A stretch of 37,695 nt of DNA from an uncultured Lachnospiraceae bacterium (GCA_946405185.1 CAMJGH010000019.1:1-37695), one strand, 5' to 3'. Positions 1 to 8,695 are shown, counted from the first letter of the stretch. The notes: generated from the letters alone by a model not told the origin. Numbers and translations are program-made.

Positions 1-24
1 TATCAACCATATGATATTATCCAT
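1..24 (-). CDS. possible first codons of a gene running off the left edge
   Basis: An ATG at 24-22 on the minus strand opens a frame that stays open for eight codons to the window edge (M-D-N-I-I-W-L-I). A G-rich stretch at 31-35 lies about six bases upstream and could serve as a ribosome binding site. It sits 27 bases after the rlmD stop in the same direction, so a co-transcribed gene is plausible. Eight codons are far too few to identify a product, and this could be chance. Confidence 0.25.
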
Positions 25-50
25 TTTGATCCCCCGCTATATCTCAAATT

Positions 51-1478
51 CTATTTTTTCAAATATTCTACATCTTTCGGTTCATACGGCACTGAAATAA
101 AGTCATTCTTTTGGTGGTACAAGCAGCATACAGTCTCCACATGCACCGTCCCGGGGAACATGTCCACGCAGCACCCTTTCTCCACCCGGTATCCGGCGGC
201 CTGCATGACGGGCAGGTCGCGGGCCAGACTGGAGGGCTTGCAGGCGATGTAGATCAGGCGGGGGGCACCGTAGGCCAGGATCTTCTGCAGGGCTTTCGGG
301 TGCACGCCGTCTCGCGGCGGGTCCAGCACGATGATATCCGGCTTCTCTTCCGCCAGCTCATCAAGCTTTGCCAGCACGTCGCCGCAAAGGAACCGGCAGT
401 TCGCCAGACCGTTCTTTTCGGCGTTCAGGCGGGCGGCGTCCACGGCTTCCGGCACGATCTCCACGCCGGTCACACGGGAGGCGGCCGGCGCCAGGATCTG
501 CGTGATGGTTCCGGTGCCGGAGTACAGATCCATGACATCGGCGCCGTCCACGCTGCCCACATATTCCCGCACTTTGCCGTACAGAGACCGGGCGCCCTCC
601 GTGTTGGTCTGGAAGAACGAGAACAGCGTCAGCGTGAAGCGCAGGCCCAGCAATTCTTCTTCGATATAGTCTTTTCCGTACAGGATCTCGGTGCCTTCAT
701 CCTTCACGACGTCCGCCAGGGCGTCGTTCCTGGTGTGAAGGATGCCGGCTATGGTGCCCTCTAACGGCAGCGACAGCAAAAGATCCCGGAAGCCCGGCAG
801 CAGGGCCTGCAACTTGTCTTCCTCCTGGGTGGAAGCCACCAGGCTCACCAGGATCTCGCCGGTGGTGCGGGACTTGCGCAGCAAGAGGTGCCGCAGCACA
901 CCCACGTGGGTGCGGCGGTGGAAAAACGGCAGGCTTTTATCCGCAAAAAACGCCTGGACCGCCGCCACGATCACGCCAAAGTCCTTTTCGGCGATCTCGC
1001 AGGCGGAGGCGCCGCACAGATCGTAATAGTTGCCGCGGCGGTGAAGGCCTAACGTGAGCGGGCCGCCCATCACCTCATCGCCGAAGGTGTATTCCATCTT
1101 GTTGCGGTAATGGCGCTGTGCCGGTGAGGGGACGATGCCTTCCCACGGGAAGTCCTCTCCCGCCGCCTTCATCAGCAGGTCCCGGATCTGATCATTCTTG
1201 ATCTGCAGCTGGCGCCCGTAGGGGACGGACAGCATCAGACACCCGCCGCAGGCGCCAAACGACGGGCAATCCACCGGCAGCGCATCCGGCGCCGGCGACA
1301 GTTCTTCCAGCGCCCGCCCTTCGGGGCGGCCGGAGCGTTTTTTGATGACCACCCCGCGGATGACGGTGCCGGGGATCACGTCTTTGACCGTGACCTCCCC
1401 CTCCTCCGTGCGCACCGCGCCGCGGTTGGGATAGTCGAGGCGCAGCACCTCACCGGTAAATTCCGTGCCTTTTTTCAT
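51..1478 (-). CDS. rlmD: 23S rRNA (uracil-C5)-methyltransferase, RlmD/RumA type
   Basis: The 475-residue protein fits the TrmA/RumA family, which transfers a methyl group from S-adenosylmethionine to C5 of a uracil in 23S rRNA. The N-terminal 60 residues look like a TRAM RNA-binding domain. Cys71, Cys77 and Cys80 (CGGC) match the iron-sulfur cluster site, with a further Cys near residue 160. The SAM-binding motif DLYSGTG and the DPPRDG motif follow. The nucleophile is Cys413 in YIACKPSSLARD. A good AAGGAG site precedes the ATG. The Gram-positive homologues are annotated RlmD, RlmCD or RumA; which uridine is modified cannot be told from sequence. A terminator-like hairpin ends about a dozen bases upstream of the start, so the gene probably depends on transcription through that hairpin. 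Confidence 0.93.
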   Translation of the reverse strand: MKKGTEFTGEVLRLDYPNRGAVRTEEGEVTVKDVIPGTVIRGVVIKKRSGRPEGRALEELSPAPDALPVDCPSFGACGGCLMLSVPYGRQLQIKNDQIRDLLMKAAGEDFPWEGIVPSPAQRHYRNKMEYTFGDEVMGGPLTLGLHRRGNYYDLCGASACEIAEKDFGVIVAAVQAFFADKSLPFFHRRTHVGVLRHLLLRKSRTTGEILVSLVASTQEEDKLQALLPGFRDLLLSLPLEGTIAGILHTRNDALADVVKDEGTEILYGKDYIEEELLGLRFTLTLFSFFQTNTEGARSLYGKVREYVGSVDGADVMDLYSGTGTITQILAPAASRVTGVEIVPEAVDAARLNAEKNGLANCRFLCGDVLAKLDELAEEKPDIIVLDPPRDGVHPKALQKILAYGAPRLIYIACKPSSLARDLPVMQAAGYRVEKGCCVDMFPGTVHVETVCCLYHQKNDFISVPYEPKDVEYLKK

Positions 1479-1489
1479 ACAGACTCCTT

Positions 1490-1531
1490 AAAACAGCGGA
1501 AAGGGAGAGACAGACCATCTCCCCCTTCCGC
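1490..1531 (-). terminator. weak intrinsic terminator after the acidic membrane protein gene
   Basis: Arms at 1496-1508 and 1518-1531 pair almost completely with one bulge. On the minus strand they are followed by a short TGTTTT tract. The tract runs directly into the rlmD ribosome binding site, leaving no room for a promoter between hairpin and rlmD. Termination is therefore probably partial. Confidence 0.5.
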
Positions 1532-1563
1532 ACTGCTATCCATGTGGCGTTATATATGTTTCC

Positions 1564-1893
1564 TTACAGCTCGGCCTTCTGAATGTCCGGCTCTTCGACT
1601 TCGGCCTCTTCCACAGCGGCTTCCACCGGCTCTGCGGCGTCCGTCACTTCCTCGACGGCCACTTCCACCGGCTCCACGATGACATCTTCCGGCTCTTCGG
1701 CGAAGGCTTCGCGCACTTCCTCGACTTCCTCTTCGGTGTCGTCGTCGAACGCATCGTCGAACTCGTCATCGAAATCGTCAAGGTAGTCGTCTTTGTGAAG
1801 ATAACGGTAGATGGCATAGGCGGCTGCCGCAATGGCGGCCAGAGCGGCGATCACGCCCAGGATGCGAAGGATGATCTTGCTGTTCTTCTTCAT
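1564..1893 (-). CDS. small acidic single-pass membrane protein, unknown function
   Basis: This 109-residue protein is not recognised. Residues 1-6 are basic and residues 7-30 form one hydrophobic, alanine-rich helix. From residue 34 on, the chain is dominated by Asp, Glu, Val and Ala with almost no basic residues. Such a tail is probably unfolded or extended. The orientation is not certain, but basic residues lie on both sides of the helix. An AAGGAG site stands about nine bases before the ATG. It lies 92 bases downstream of pcrA in the same direction and ahead of rlmD. No catalytic motif is visible. Low complexity makes homology hard to judge. Confidence 0.7.
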   Translation of the reverse strand: MKKNSKIILRILGVIAALAAIAAAAYAIYRYLHKDDYLDDFDDEFDDAFDDDTEEEVEEVREAFAEEPEDVIVEPVEVAVEEVTDAAEPVEAAVEEAEVEEPDIQKAEL

Positions 1894-1985
1894 CAGTTGA
1901 TTCTCCTTATCACATAAGATGATGCTGAGATGATCCGTTACGACTTACAGGATACCGTCAGTGTACCACAACAAGAGGCGTCTGA

Positions 1986-4334
1986 CTATTCTTTTTTCTT
2001 AAGTTTCGCGAAACTCGCGAACATTCTCTTCTGGCCGGCCTTGTCAAAGATGACGGTCACCTCGTAATCTTTCTTGCCGTTCTCGATGGCCGTTACCACA
2101 CCCTCCCCGAATTTCACGTGCTCCACACGGTCTCCCACTTCGTACGGAAGAAACGTCAGGCGCTCCACTTTGAAATCCGAAAGGGACGGCTTGGGAGCAG
2201 GCTTCCTGGCGGGCGGCAAGGCGGCGGATCCCAGCCGGCCGAAGCCATCGGATGAGAAGCCTGCCCCGCGCGCGGGTTCCGTCTCGAACAGATCCGGATC
2301 ATCCAGGCTCCTGTGCGGCGTGGGGGCGCCGAACGCCCTCCCGAAGGAAGGCTCCATGCCGGTGCCGTAAGGCACCCGGCGTCGTCTTGAGACGTTGGAA
2401 TCCAGCTCTTCGTCCGGGATCTCGCTCACAAACCGCGAGATGGGATTGAAGCTGGTCTGCCCGCGCACCATGCGCTGCCGGGCGCAGGTCATGGTCAGCC
2501 GGTCCATGGCGCGGGTGATGCCCACGTAGCACAGCCTCCGCTCTTCTTCCATGTCCATGGGATCCCCGGAATTGATGGAGAGATACCCCGGGAAGAGGCC
2601 GTCTTCCATGCCCGTCATGTAGACGTAAGGGAACTCCAGGCCTTTGGCGCCGTGCAGCGTCATCAGCAGGATCCGGTCTTCGTTCTCATCCAGGCTGTCG
2701 ATGTCCGCCACCAGCGCCACTTCGCGCAGGAACAGTGACAGCAGCGGGCCTTCCTCGTCCATCTCGTGGGCGGCTTCAAACTCGGCGGCCTTGTTGATCA
2801 TCTCCTCTATGTTCTCCTGGCGCGCCTGGATGCGCTCGCGCTCCTCGTCGTCAAAGTGCGAGAAGTAATCCACCTTCTCCAGCAGTTCGGTGATGAGTTC
2901 CGACGGGCCCAGGCCTTCCGAGAGGCTGCGCAGTTCTTCGATCACGCGCACAAAGCCGTGCATTTTGGCGGCCGCCCGCTTGAGTTCCGGAATGCCGTCC
3001 GCCTGCGCCAGCGCCTGATACAGGCTCATGCCGTGTTCGTCGGCAAACATCTGCGCCTTGTCCAGGCTGGTCTGGCCGATGCCGCGCTTGGGGACGTTGA
3101 CGATGCGGCGCACCGCCAGATCGTCCCGTGCGTTGTCGATGGTCTTTAAGTAGGCCAGGATGTCCTTGATCTCGGCGCGCTGATAGAAGTTGACGCCGCC
3201 GATCATGCGGTAGGGGACGTTGCCGTGCACGCAGGCTTCCTCAAAGCCGCGCGACTGCGCGTTGGTGCGGTAGAGGATGGCGTAATCGCGGTACTGCGCC
3301 CTGCCTTCGCGCACTTCCCGGGCGATCTCATCGACCACCGCCTCCGCCTCGTCCGTGCCGGTGTCAAACTGCTTGAAGCGCACCTTCTGCCCGTCCGGGC
3401 GCTCGGACCATAAAGACTTCCCCTTGCGGCGGGCATTGTTGGCGATCACGGCGTTGGCCGCCCGCAGGATGTGGTTCATGGAGCGGTAATTCTGCTCGAG
3501 GCGGATCACTTTGGTGTCCGGGAAGGTCTCCTCAAACGAGAGGATGTTGGTGATATCCGCGCCGCGGAAGCGGTAGATGGACTGGTCGTCATCGCCCACC
3601 ACGCAGAGGTTCTGATACTTGCCGGCCAGGAGTTTCAGCAGTTTGAACTGCACGCCGTTGGTATCCTGGTACTCATCCACCAGGATGTAGCGAAAGCGCT
3701 CCTGCCACTGGGCCAGGACCTCCGGAAACAGTTCGAAGAGCTGTACGGTCAGGCACAGCAGGTCGTCGAAATCCGCCGCGTTGTTCTTCTTTAAGAGCGA
3801 CTGGTACTCGGCGTAGGCCAGCGCGCAGTTGCGCTCATACAGCGACGTGCCGGACTCCCGCTCCAGATCGGACGGCGTCCAGCCTTTGTTCTTGGCGGCG
3901 GACACTTCCGTCAGCAGCTGCCGCTCCTTGTAGACCTTCGGGTCCAGATCCAGATTCTTGATCACCTGGTGCATGACCTGACGGGAATCGTCCGTATCGT
4001 AGATGGAAAAGCCGGCGTCATACCCCAGCTGGTCGATGTGCCGGCGCAGGATGCGCGCGCAGGTGGAGTGGAACGTGGACACCCAGATGTGCTCCGCGCC
4101 GTACCCCACAAGGGAGTCCACTCGGTTTCTCATCTCCTCGGCCGCCTTGTTGGTGAAGGTGATGGCCAGGATGTTCCAAGGGTTGACGCCCGCCTGGTCG
4201 ATCAGCCAGGCGATGCGGTGCGTAAGCACGCGGGTCTTGCCGGAACCGGCGCCCGCCAGAATGAAAAGGGGGCCGTCTGTGTGACAGACGGCCTCCTGCT
4301 GCTGCGGATTCAGCGTTGACAACAGATCCTTCAT
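1986..4334 (-). CDS. pcrA: ATP-dependent 3'-5' DNA helicase PcrA (UvrD family)
   Basis: The 782-residue protein has the full set of superfamily 1A helicase motifs. These are Walker A GAGSGKT at 28-34, VDEYQDTN (motif II), GDDDQSIYRFRGA (motif III), EQNYRS (motif IV), the TLHGAKGLEF motif V region and YVGITRAMDRL (motif VI). The last 60 residues form the Tudor-like C-terminal domain typical of PcrA (EVGDRVEHVKFGEGVV), which in Bacillus subtilis contacts RNA polymerase. PcrA unwinds DNA in nucleotide excision repair, clears recombination intermediates and helps resolve replication-transcription conflicts. The start gives the normal N-terminus (LNPQQQEAV), although its GGAGGAG site is rather far, about 12 bases, from the ATG. 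It follows pspA by 36 bases, so the two are likely co-transcribed. Confidence 0.96.
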   Translation of the reverse strand: MKDLLSTLNPQQQEAVCHTDGPLFILAGAGSGKTRVLTHRIAWLIDQAGVNPWNILAITFTNKAAEEMRNRVDSLVGYGAEHIWVSTFHSTCARILRRHIDQLGYDAGFSIYDTDDSRQVMHQVIKNLDLDPKVYKERQLLTEVSAAKNKGWTPSDLERESGTSLYERNCALAYAEYQSLLKKNNAADFDDLLCLTVQLFELFPEVLAQWQERFRYILVDEYQDTNGVQFKLLKLLAGKYQNLCVVGDDDQSIYRFRGADITNILSFEETFPDTKVIRLEQNYRSMNHILRAANAVIANNARRKGKSLWSERPDGQKVRFKQFDTGTDEAEAVVDEIAREVREGRAQYRDYAILYRTNAQSRGFEEACVHGNVPYRMIGGVNFYQRAEIKDILAYLKTIDNARDDLAVRRIVNVPKRGIGQTSLDKAQMFADEHGMSLYQALAQADGIPELKRAAAKMHGFVRVIEELRSLSEGLGPSELITELLEKVDYFSHFDDEERERIQARQENIEEMINKAAEFEAAHEMDEEGPLLSLFLREVALVADIDSLDENEDRILLMTLHGAKGLEFPYVYMTGMEDGLFPGYLSINSGDPMDMEEERRLCYVGITRAMDRLTMTCARQRMVRGQTSFNPISRFVSEIPDEELDSNVSRRRRVPYGTGMEPSFGRAFGAPTPHRSLDDPDLFETEPARGAGFSSDGFGRLGSAALPPARKPAPKPSLSDFKVERLTFLPYEVGDRVEHVKFGEGVVTAIENGKKDYEVTVIFDKAGQKRMFASFAKLKKKE

Positions 4335-4370
4335 CAGTCAGTCTTTCTCCTCCGTGCCGGACGGTACGGG

Positions 4371-5081
4371 TTATTCTTCGTCCCCTTCCGTGGCGGTCTG
4401 GCCGACGCCCATCTGCGCCTTGAGTTCGGCGAGTTCGTCGTCCACATCCGACATGGAGCTGAGGTCATATTTCAGTTTCAGATCGTCCAGGCGCGTGCTC
4501 TGCGCATACTCGTTGAGTTCCGCTCTGGCCTGGGCTTCGTCGAGCATCTTGTCCGCCTGGGCTTCCATGCGGGCGAAGGCGTTCATGTCGTGCGCGGCAC
4601 CGTTGATGCTCTCGCCGATCTGGTTGATCTTCTGCTGGGTCTTGGCCACGGCCACCTTGGCCTTGACGGCCTCCTTGCGGGCTTCCAGCGTGCCCATATC
4701 CATGACCAGCTTGTCGTGCATGGCCTTCATCTTGCGGCTGTTCTCGGAAGCCATGTCATAGGCGGTCTGCAGGGCTTTCTGCTTCTCGCCGAGGGCTTTC
4801 TTCTGCACCAGGAACTGCTTGGCATCCTGATCGTTGCCGGCGGCCACGGCCTTCTCGGCGTACATCTGCAGGCGGCCGATCTCTTCGTTGCACTGGTCCA
4901 GCGCGCGGCGGGCGCGCTTCTCTTCCGCCATGACGGAAGCGGTCTCGGCTTTGACTTCTTCCAGGTCTTTCTGCAGATTGCGCATGTACTGATCGATCAT
5001 CTTGGAAGGATCCTCAGCGCGGTCAAGCAGCGCGTTGATGTTGGCTTCCATAATGTCCTTGAATCTCTGAATGATGCCCAT
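4371..5081 (-). CDS. pspA: PspA/IM30 family membrane-stress protein
   Basis: The 236-residue protein begins MGIIQRFKDIMEANINALL, the usual N-terminal amphipathic helix of PspA/IM30/LiaH, and continues as long charged coiled-coil helices. These ESCRT-III-like proteins assemble on the inner face of the membrane and protect it when the proton gradient is threatened. The start at 5081 is chosen over an upstream ATG at 5129 because it gives the conserved N-terminus and has an AGGAG site six to eight bases before it. No PspF, PspB/C or Lia two-component genes are near. A good promoter lies upstream. The placement directly before pcrA suggests a shared transcript rather than shared function. Confidence 0.9.
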   Translation of the reverse strand: MGIIQRFKDIMEANINALLDRAEDPSKMIDQYMRNLQKDLEEVKAETASVMAEEKRARRALDQCNEEIGRLQMYAEKAVAAGNDQDAKQFLVQKKALGEKQKALQTAYDMASENSRKMKAMHDKLVMDMGTLEARKEAVKAKVAVAKTQQKINQIGESINGAAHDMNAFARMEAQADKMLDEAQARAELNEYAQSTRLDDLKLKYDLSSMSDVDDELAELKAQMGVGQTATEGDEE

Positions 5082-5134
5082 GGTTTGTGCTCCTCTCCGG
5101 CCGGTCTCTCCGTGACCTGACCAATACAAGTTTG

Positions 5135-5163
5135 ATTATACATAACCTTTCCCGGTTTGTCAT
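5135..5163 (-). promoter_or_regulatory. sigma-A-like promoter for pspA-pcrA
   Basis: On the minus strand, ATGACA at 5163-5158 (5 of 6 to the -35 consensus) and a perfect TATAAT at 5140-5135 are separated by 17 bases. The predicted start is near 5128, giving a leader of about 45 bases. Confidence 0.65.
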
Positions 5164-5238
5164 CACCTAAATCGGGCGGATTGTGCATTTCCATTTCCGC
5201 AGGATACGGTAATTAAAACCGCGCAACACGAAAACCGC

Positions 5239-5267
5239 TTGCGAAGATGTCCGCAAAAAACTATAAT
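5239..5267 (+). promoter_or_regulatory. sigma-A-like promoter for the DUF1836 gene
   Basis: TTGCGA at 5239-5244 and TATAAT at 5262-5267 are 17 bases apart. Transcription would begin near 5274, about 23 bases before the start codon. It is divergent from the pspA promoter. Confidence 0.65.
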
Positions 5268-5296
5268 CGGCAGTATCAAGACCGTGAGGTGAAGCC

Positions 5297-5911
5297 ATGA
5301 CCAACCGTGACGTGATCCATCAGTTCTTCAGCCAGTTTGACACCATCGATTACATCCGTCCGGAAGAGATCCCGGGCATCGAACTCTACATGGACCAGGT
5401 GACCACCTTCATGGACCGGGAACTGGCCAACATGAAGCGGGATCCCGATGAAAAGATCCTCACCAAGACCATGATCAACAACTACACCAAAAGCGGGCTC
5501 CTGCCGCCGCCCGAGAAGAAAAAGTACTCGCGGGACCACCTGTTCGCGCTGATCTTCATCTATTACATGAAGGACTTCATGAGCATCAGCGACATCAAGA
5601 AGGTGATGAACCCTGTCACGGACCGGTACTTCCACTCCTCGCCGGACAATCTGGGCCTGGAGGATATCTACAAGGAAGTCTTCTCCCTGGAGCACGTGGA
5701 ATTCCAGCAGCTCATGAAAGATGTCCTGCGGCAGCTCGGGCGCAGCAAGAACACCTTCCAGAACGCGCCGGAAGACGAGCGCGAAAACCTGCAGCTCTTC
5801 GCCCTCTTCTGCATGCTGGGGTTTGACGTCTACATCAAGAAGATGATGATGACCTACCTGATCGACCACGTGGACCTCTCCCGGTCCGACGAAAAAGAGA
5901 CAGCCGACTGA
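5297..5911 (+). CDS. DUF1836 domain protein
   Basis: The 204-residue protein matches DUF1836, a family common in Bacillota. The middle segment, residues 53-110, contains TKTMINNYTKSGLLPPPEKKKY followed by a helical region, resembling a MerR-like winged helix in which a basic turn leads into a recognition helix. DNA binding is therefore a reasonable inference, but no target is known to me. The rest is helical and charged with no enzyme motif. A GAGGTGA site precedes the ATG. It is a single-gene unit with its own promoter, and its stop codon lies in the loop of the terminator hairpin. Confidence 0.85.
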   Translation: MTNRDVIHQFFSQFDTIDYIRPEEIPGIELYMDQVTTFMDRELANMKRDPDEKILTKTMINNYTKSGLLPPPEKKKYSRDHLFALIFIYYMKDFMSISDIKKVMNPVTDRYFHSSPDNLGLEDIYKEVFSLEHVEFQQLMKDVLRQLGRSKNTFQNAPEDERENLQLFALFCMLGFDVYIKKMMMTYLIDHVDLSRSDEKETAD

Positions 5912-5929
5912 TGCCGGCTGTCTCTTTTT
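5892..5929. terminator. bidirectional intrinsic terminator between DUF1836 and yerC
   Basis: A perfect 15-base inverted repeat (5892-5906 and 5915-5929) encloses an 8-base loop. Its outer five pairs are A-T, so each strand ends in a T tract. It can terminate the DUF1836 gene on the plus strand and yerC on the minus strand. The DUF1836 stop codon at 5909-5911 is inside the loop. Confidence 0.9.
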
Positions 5930-5948
5930 GGGTTACCGAATGACCAGT

Positions 5949-6275
5949 TCAGTTTTCGCCTGTTTCGCCGCCGCGGGTGGGGACATCCTTGCCGGCCAGA
6001 CGGTCCAGGGCGATGTCGTACCCGTTGTTTCCGAAGTTCAGGCTGCGGTTGACGCGGCTGATGGTCGCCGTGGAAGCGCCGGTCTTGTCACAGATCTCCA
6101 GATAGGTATCCCCTTCGCGCAGGCGCTTGGCCACTTCCAGCCGCTGGGCGATGGCCAGCAGCTCGTTGATGGTACACACGTCTTCGAAAAAATCAAAGCA
6201 CTCTTCTCTTGTGCGCAGGGTCAATACGGCATCCATAAAGGAACGGACTTCCTCGGTGTTCAGTTTACTGTTCAT
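5949..6275 (-). CDS. yerC: TrpR-like DNA-binding protein, YerC/YecD family
   Basis: This 108-residue all-helical protein fits the YerC/YecD branch of the TrpR superfamily. The helix-turn-helix is seen at about residues 60-85 (YLEICDKTGASTATISRVNRSL), and the GNNGYDIALDRL tail is typical of the family. The true TrpR of proteobacteria binds tryptophan; whether YerC proteins bind a ligand is not settled. A strong AAGGAG site precedes the ATG. It converges on the DUF1836 gene and has a plausible promoter with an imperfect dyad. No trp genes are near, so its regulon cannot be inferred from context. Confidence 0.88.
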   Translation of the reverse strand: MNSKLNTEEVRSFMDAVLTLRTREECFDFFEDVCTINELLAIAQRLEVAKRLREGDTYLEICDKTGASTATISRVNRSLNFGNNGYDIALDRLAGKDVPTRGGETGEN

Positions 6276-6310
6276 GTCATCTCCTTATAAATCTTTCGGA
6301 AATCAATTTG

Positions 6311-6339
6311 ATATTAACACTTCACTGCATGAAAGTAAA
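6311..6339 (-). promoter_or_regulatory. possible promoter for yerC with an overlapping imperfect dyad
   Basis: TTTACT at 6339-6334 and TAATAT at 6316-6311 are 17 bases apart on the minus strand, each 4 of 6 to consensus. The spacer holds an imperfect inverted repeat centred on TGCA (ACTT-N10-AAGT), which could be an operator. Confidence 0.45.
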
Positions 6340-6369
6340 CCACTTTTTTTATCAACGAAACATTTTTCT

Positions 6370-8616
6370 TCAAAAATCCGCTTTCGTGCTCTGCAGGAGT
6401 ACCTGGACGCTGCCGGCATCGTGATGGATGACCGGGAGCGGCAGCCCGGCCCGCATCAGCGCGGCGCCGGTCAGGGGCCCCAGCCGGTCATAGAAGGCCT
6501 TGGCCTCCGGGTCCGAACTGAGCAGGAGTTTCACCGTATACGAAGCGTCTGCATCCAGCCCCGACAGGCAGAGGCATTCAAACGGGCTCTGTGCGCGTGA
6601 CAGCGGACAGACCGCCGTCACGATGGCTTCGGAACCGTCTTTGGAGACGTGCATCCATGCCGTATACCGGTACGGATCGCCAATGCCCGTCAGACGGCGG
6701 TAATACCCTTTCTGGAACAGATAGGAATAGGTGCGGTAGTCCCGGATCTGCCGGCGCACCATCTCCCGCTCTTCCGGAGAGAGTTTGGCCGGATCCAGCT
6801 CATACCCGAACGCTCCGGACATGGCCACGGCCGCACGCGTCTCGAACGGCGTGACGCGCCCGGTCTGGTGGTTGGGCACCGCCGACACGTGGGCGCCCAT
6901 GGCGCTGGCCGGATAAAAGAACGACGTGCCGTACTGAATGCCCAGGCGGGCCACCGCATCCGTATTGTCGGAGGTCCAGATCTGCGGATGATAATAGAGC
7001 ATGCCGGCGTCAAACCGGCCGCCGCCGCCCGAGCAGCCTTCCCAGAGGATATCCGGATAGCGCCGGATCAGGCGCTCCAGCAGTTCGTACAGCCCCAGGA
7101 TGCACCGGTGGCGGACTTCCCCCTGGCTGCGCACACCGGGAGCCTGCGAGAAGACATCCGTCAGATGGCGGTTGGCATCCCACTTGACGTAGGCGATAGA
7201 CGCATGGTCCAGCACCTCCGTGATGCGGGCGTAAAGGTGATCCCTCACTTCCCGGCGGGACAGATCCAGCACCAGCTGGTTGCGCCCGGTGGCCGGGTCC
7301 CTGTCCGGCACGGTCAGTGCCCAGTCCGGATGCGCGCGGTACAGATCGCTGTCCGGCGAGACCATCTCCGGCTCGAACCACAGGCCGAATTTCAGCCCCA
7401 GCGCGTTCACGCGCGAAGCCAGCTCCGCCAGGCTCATGCCCAGCTTCCGCTCGTTCGGGAACCAGTCGCCCAGGCTGGACGTATCGTCCTCCCGTTTGCC
7501 GAACCACCCGTCATCCAGCACGAACAGCTCCGCGCCCAGCGAGGCCGCCTGCGCGGCGATCTCCATAAGCTTGCGGCCGGTAAACTGAAAATAGGTGCCC
7601 TCCCAGTTGTTGAGAAGCACCGGGCGGGTGACGTCACGCCACTTGCCGCGGCACACGTGCCGGCGGATGGCGCGCTGGAAGCGGTCGCTCAGCGGCGCGA
7701 AGCCCTGAGCGGAAAACGAGAGCATCACTTCCGGCGCCGTAAACGTCCCGCCCGGTTCCAGCACCCAGGAGAAATCCTCCGGATGGATGCCCATGACCAG
7801 GCGGACATCGGTAAACTGCGAGCGCTCCGCCGAGGCCAGGAAGCTGCCGCTGTACACAAAGGCGGCGCCCAGGCACCAGCCGGCGGTTTCGGTGGTGTCC
7901 GGCCCGCACAGGATCACGGCCGGATTGGCCTGATGGGAGGAGAAGCCGCGGCGGCTCTCCGTCTGCGTCAGCCCGTACGGAAGGGACACCCGCTCCGGCA
8001 GGCGCTCATCGGCGTGTGTGCCGCGGAACATCACCATGTCCGTCGGGGCCGGCGGCAGATCCAGCGACAGGCTCATCACCTTGCAAAGCACCGCCGTCTT
8101 CTCGCCGATGTTGGTCACTTCCACCGCGCGGGTGATGATGTCGTACTCCGGCAGCACCCCGTAGAGCAGGCAGACCGAAAGGCCCCCCGCCTCATCCTCC
8201 AGCCAGATGCGCAGCGTTTCCGCCTCATCCTCATGGGCATAGACAGCGGGCAGCCCGGACAGGGAGAACATGCCGCGCTCCTGCTTCATGCGCGCAAAGC
8301 GCAGGTCACACCCCGTGTAGCCGGGCACCTCCGCCTGCAGGGCGGTCTGGCGGAAATCGCCGGTGCCGCTGCCCGGATACTCCTGCGGCAGCCAGTCCAG
8401 CGACAGATCCTGCGCCGCGCCCACCCCCGGCGGGTTGGGCGAAAACGACCGGTTGTACCGGCGCAGGCGGTAGGACATATCCTGCCCGCCCACGGGCGGC
8501 CCGTAGTACAGATGCAGCAGATAGCCGTTTTCATCCACCTTCATCTGGTAGCAGGTATGGTCGGTCTGCAGGGTCAGAATGGTTTCCAGTCCGGATTCCT
8601 CGATGTGGACAGCCAT
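6370..8616 (-). CDS. alpha-galactosidase, glycoside hydrolase family 36
   Basis: The 748-residue protein has the GH36 layout: an N-terminal beta-sandwich (about 1-300), a catalytic barrel (about 320-650) and a C-terminal beta domain. The nucleophile is predicted to be Asp480 in YVKWDANR and the acid/base Asp550 in WTSDNTDA. LDDGWFGKR and FGLWFEPEM are further conserved barrel segments, and CSGGGGRFD precedes the acid/base. It would release terminal alpha-1,6-galactose from raffinose, stachyose or melibiose. There is no signal peptide, so it acts in the cytoplasm on imported sugars. No sugar transporter lies beside it. A GGAGGTG site precedes the ATG. Substrate specificity within GH36 cannot be settled from sequence. 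Confidence 0.95.
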   Translation of the reverse strand: MAVHIEESGLETILTLQTDHTCYQMKVDENGYLLHLYYGPPVGGQDMSYRLRRYNRSFSPNPPGVGAAQDLSLDWLPQEYPGSGTGDFRQTALQAEVPGYTGCDLRFARMKQERGMFSLSGLPAVYAHEDEAETLRIWLEDEAGGLSVCLLYGVLPEYDIITRAVEVTNIGEKTAVLCKVMSLSLDLPPAPTDMVMFRGTHADERLPERVSLPYGLTQTESRRGFSSHQANPAVILCGPDTTETAGWCLGAAFVYSGSFLASAERSQFTDVRLVMGIHPEDFSWVLEPGGTFTAPEVMLSFSAQGFAPLSDRFQRAIRRHVCRGKWRDVTRPVLLNNWEGTYFQFTGRKLMEIAAQAASLGAELFVLDDGWFGKREDDTSSLGDWFPNERKLGMSLAELASRVNALGLKFGLWFEPEMVSPDSDLYRAHPDWALTVPDRDPATGRNQLVLDLSRREVRDHLYARITEVLDHASIAYVKWDANRHLTDVFSQAPGVRSQGEVRHRCILGLYELLERLIRRYPDILWEGCSGGGGRFDAGMLYYHPQIWTSDNTDAVARLGIQYGTSFFYPASAMGAHVSAVPNHQTGRVTPFETRAAVAMSGAFGYELDPAKLSPEEREMVRRQIRDYRTYSYLFQKGYYRRLTGIGDPYRYTAWMHVSKDGSEAIVTAVCPLSRAQSPFECLCLSGLDADASYTVKLLLSSDPEAKAFYDRLGPLTGAALMRAGLPLPVIHHDAGSVQVLLQSTKADF

Positions 8617-8640
8617 GGAACACCTCCGGGATCAATGTTC

Positions 8641-8674
8641 AAGAAAGCAGGCACCGGAATGACCGGTGCCTGCT
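8641..8674 (-). terminator. hairpin after the malic enzyme gene, inside the likely GH36 leader
   Basis: A perfect 12-base inverted repeat (8646-8657 and 8663-8674) with a 5-base loop is followed on the minus strand by a short T-rich run (TTTCTT). It can terminate the malic enzyme transcript. It also lies only 30 bases before the GH36 start and after a candidate GH36 promoter, so it may attenuate that gene. Confidence 0.65.
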
Positions 8675-8695
8675 GCCTTTCCGTCTTCCATTACC

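Noticed and set aside
6311-6339. A classical trp operator before yerC
   Set aside because: The dyad centred on TGCA does not match the CTAG-based trp operator of E. coli and is only 12 of 18 symmetric.
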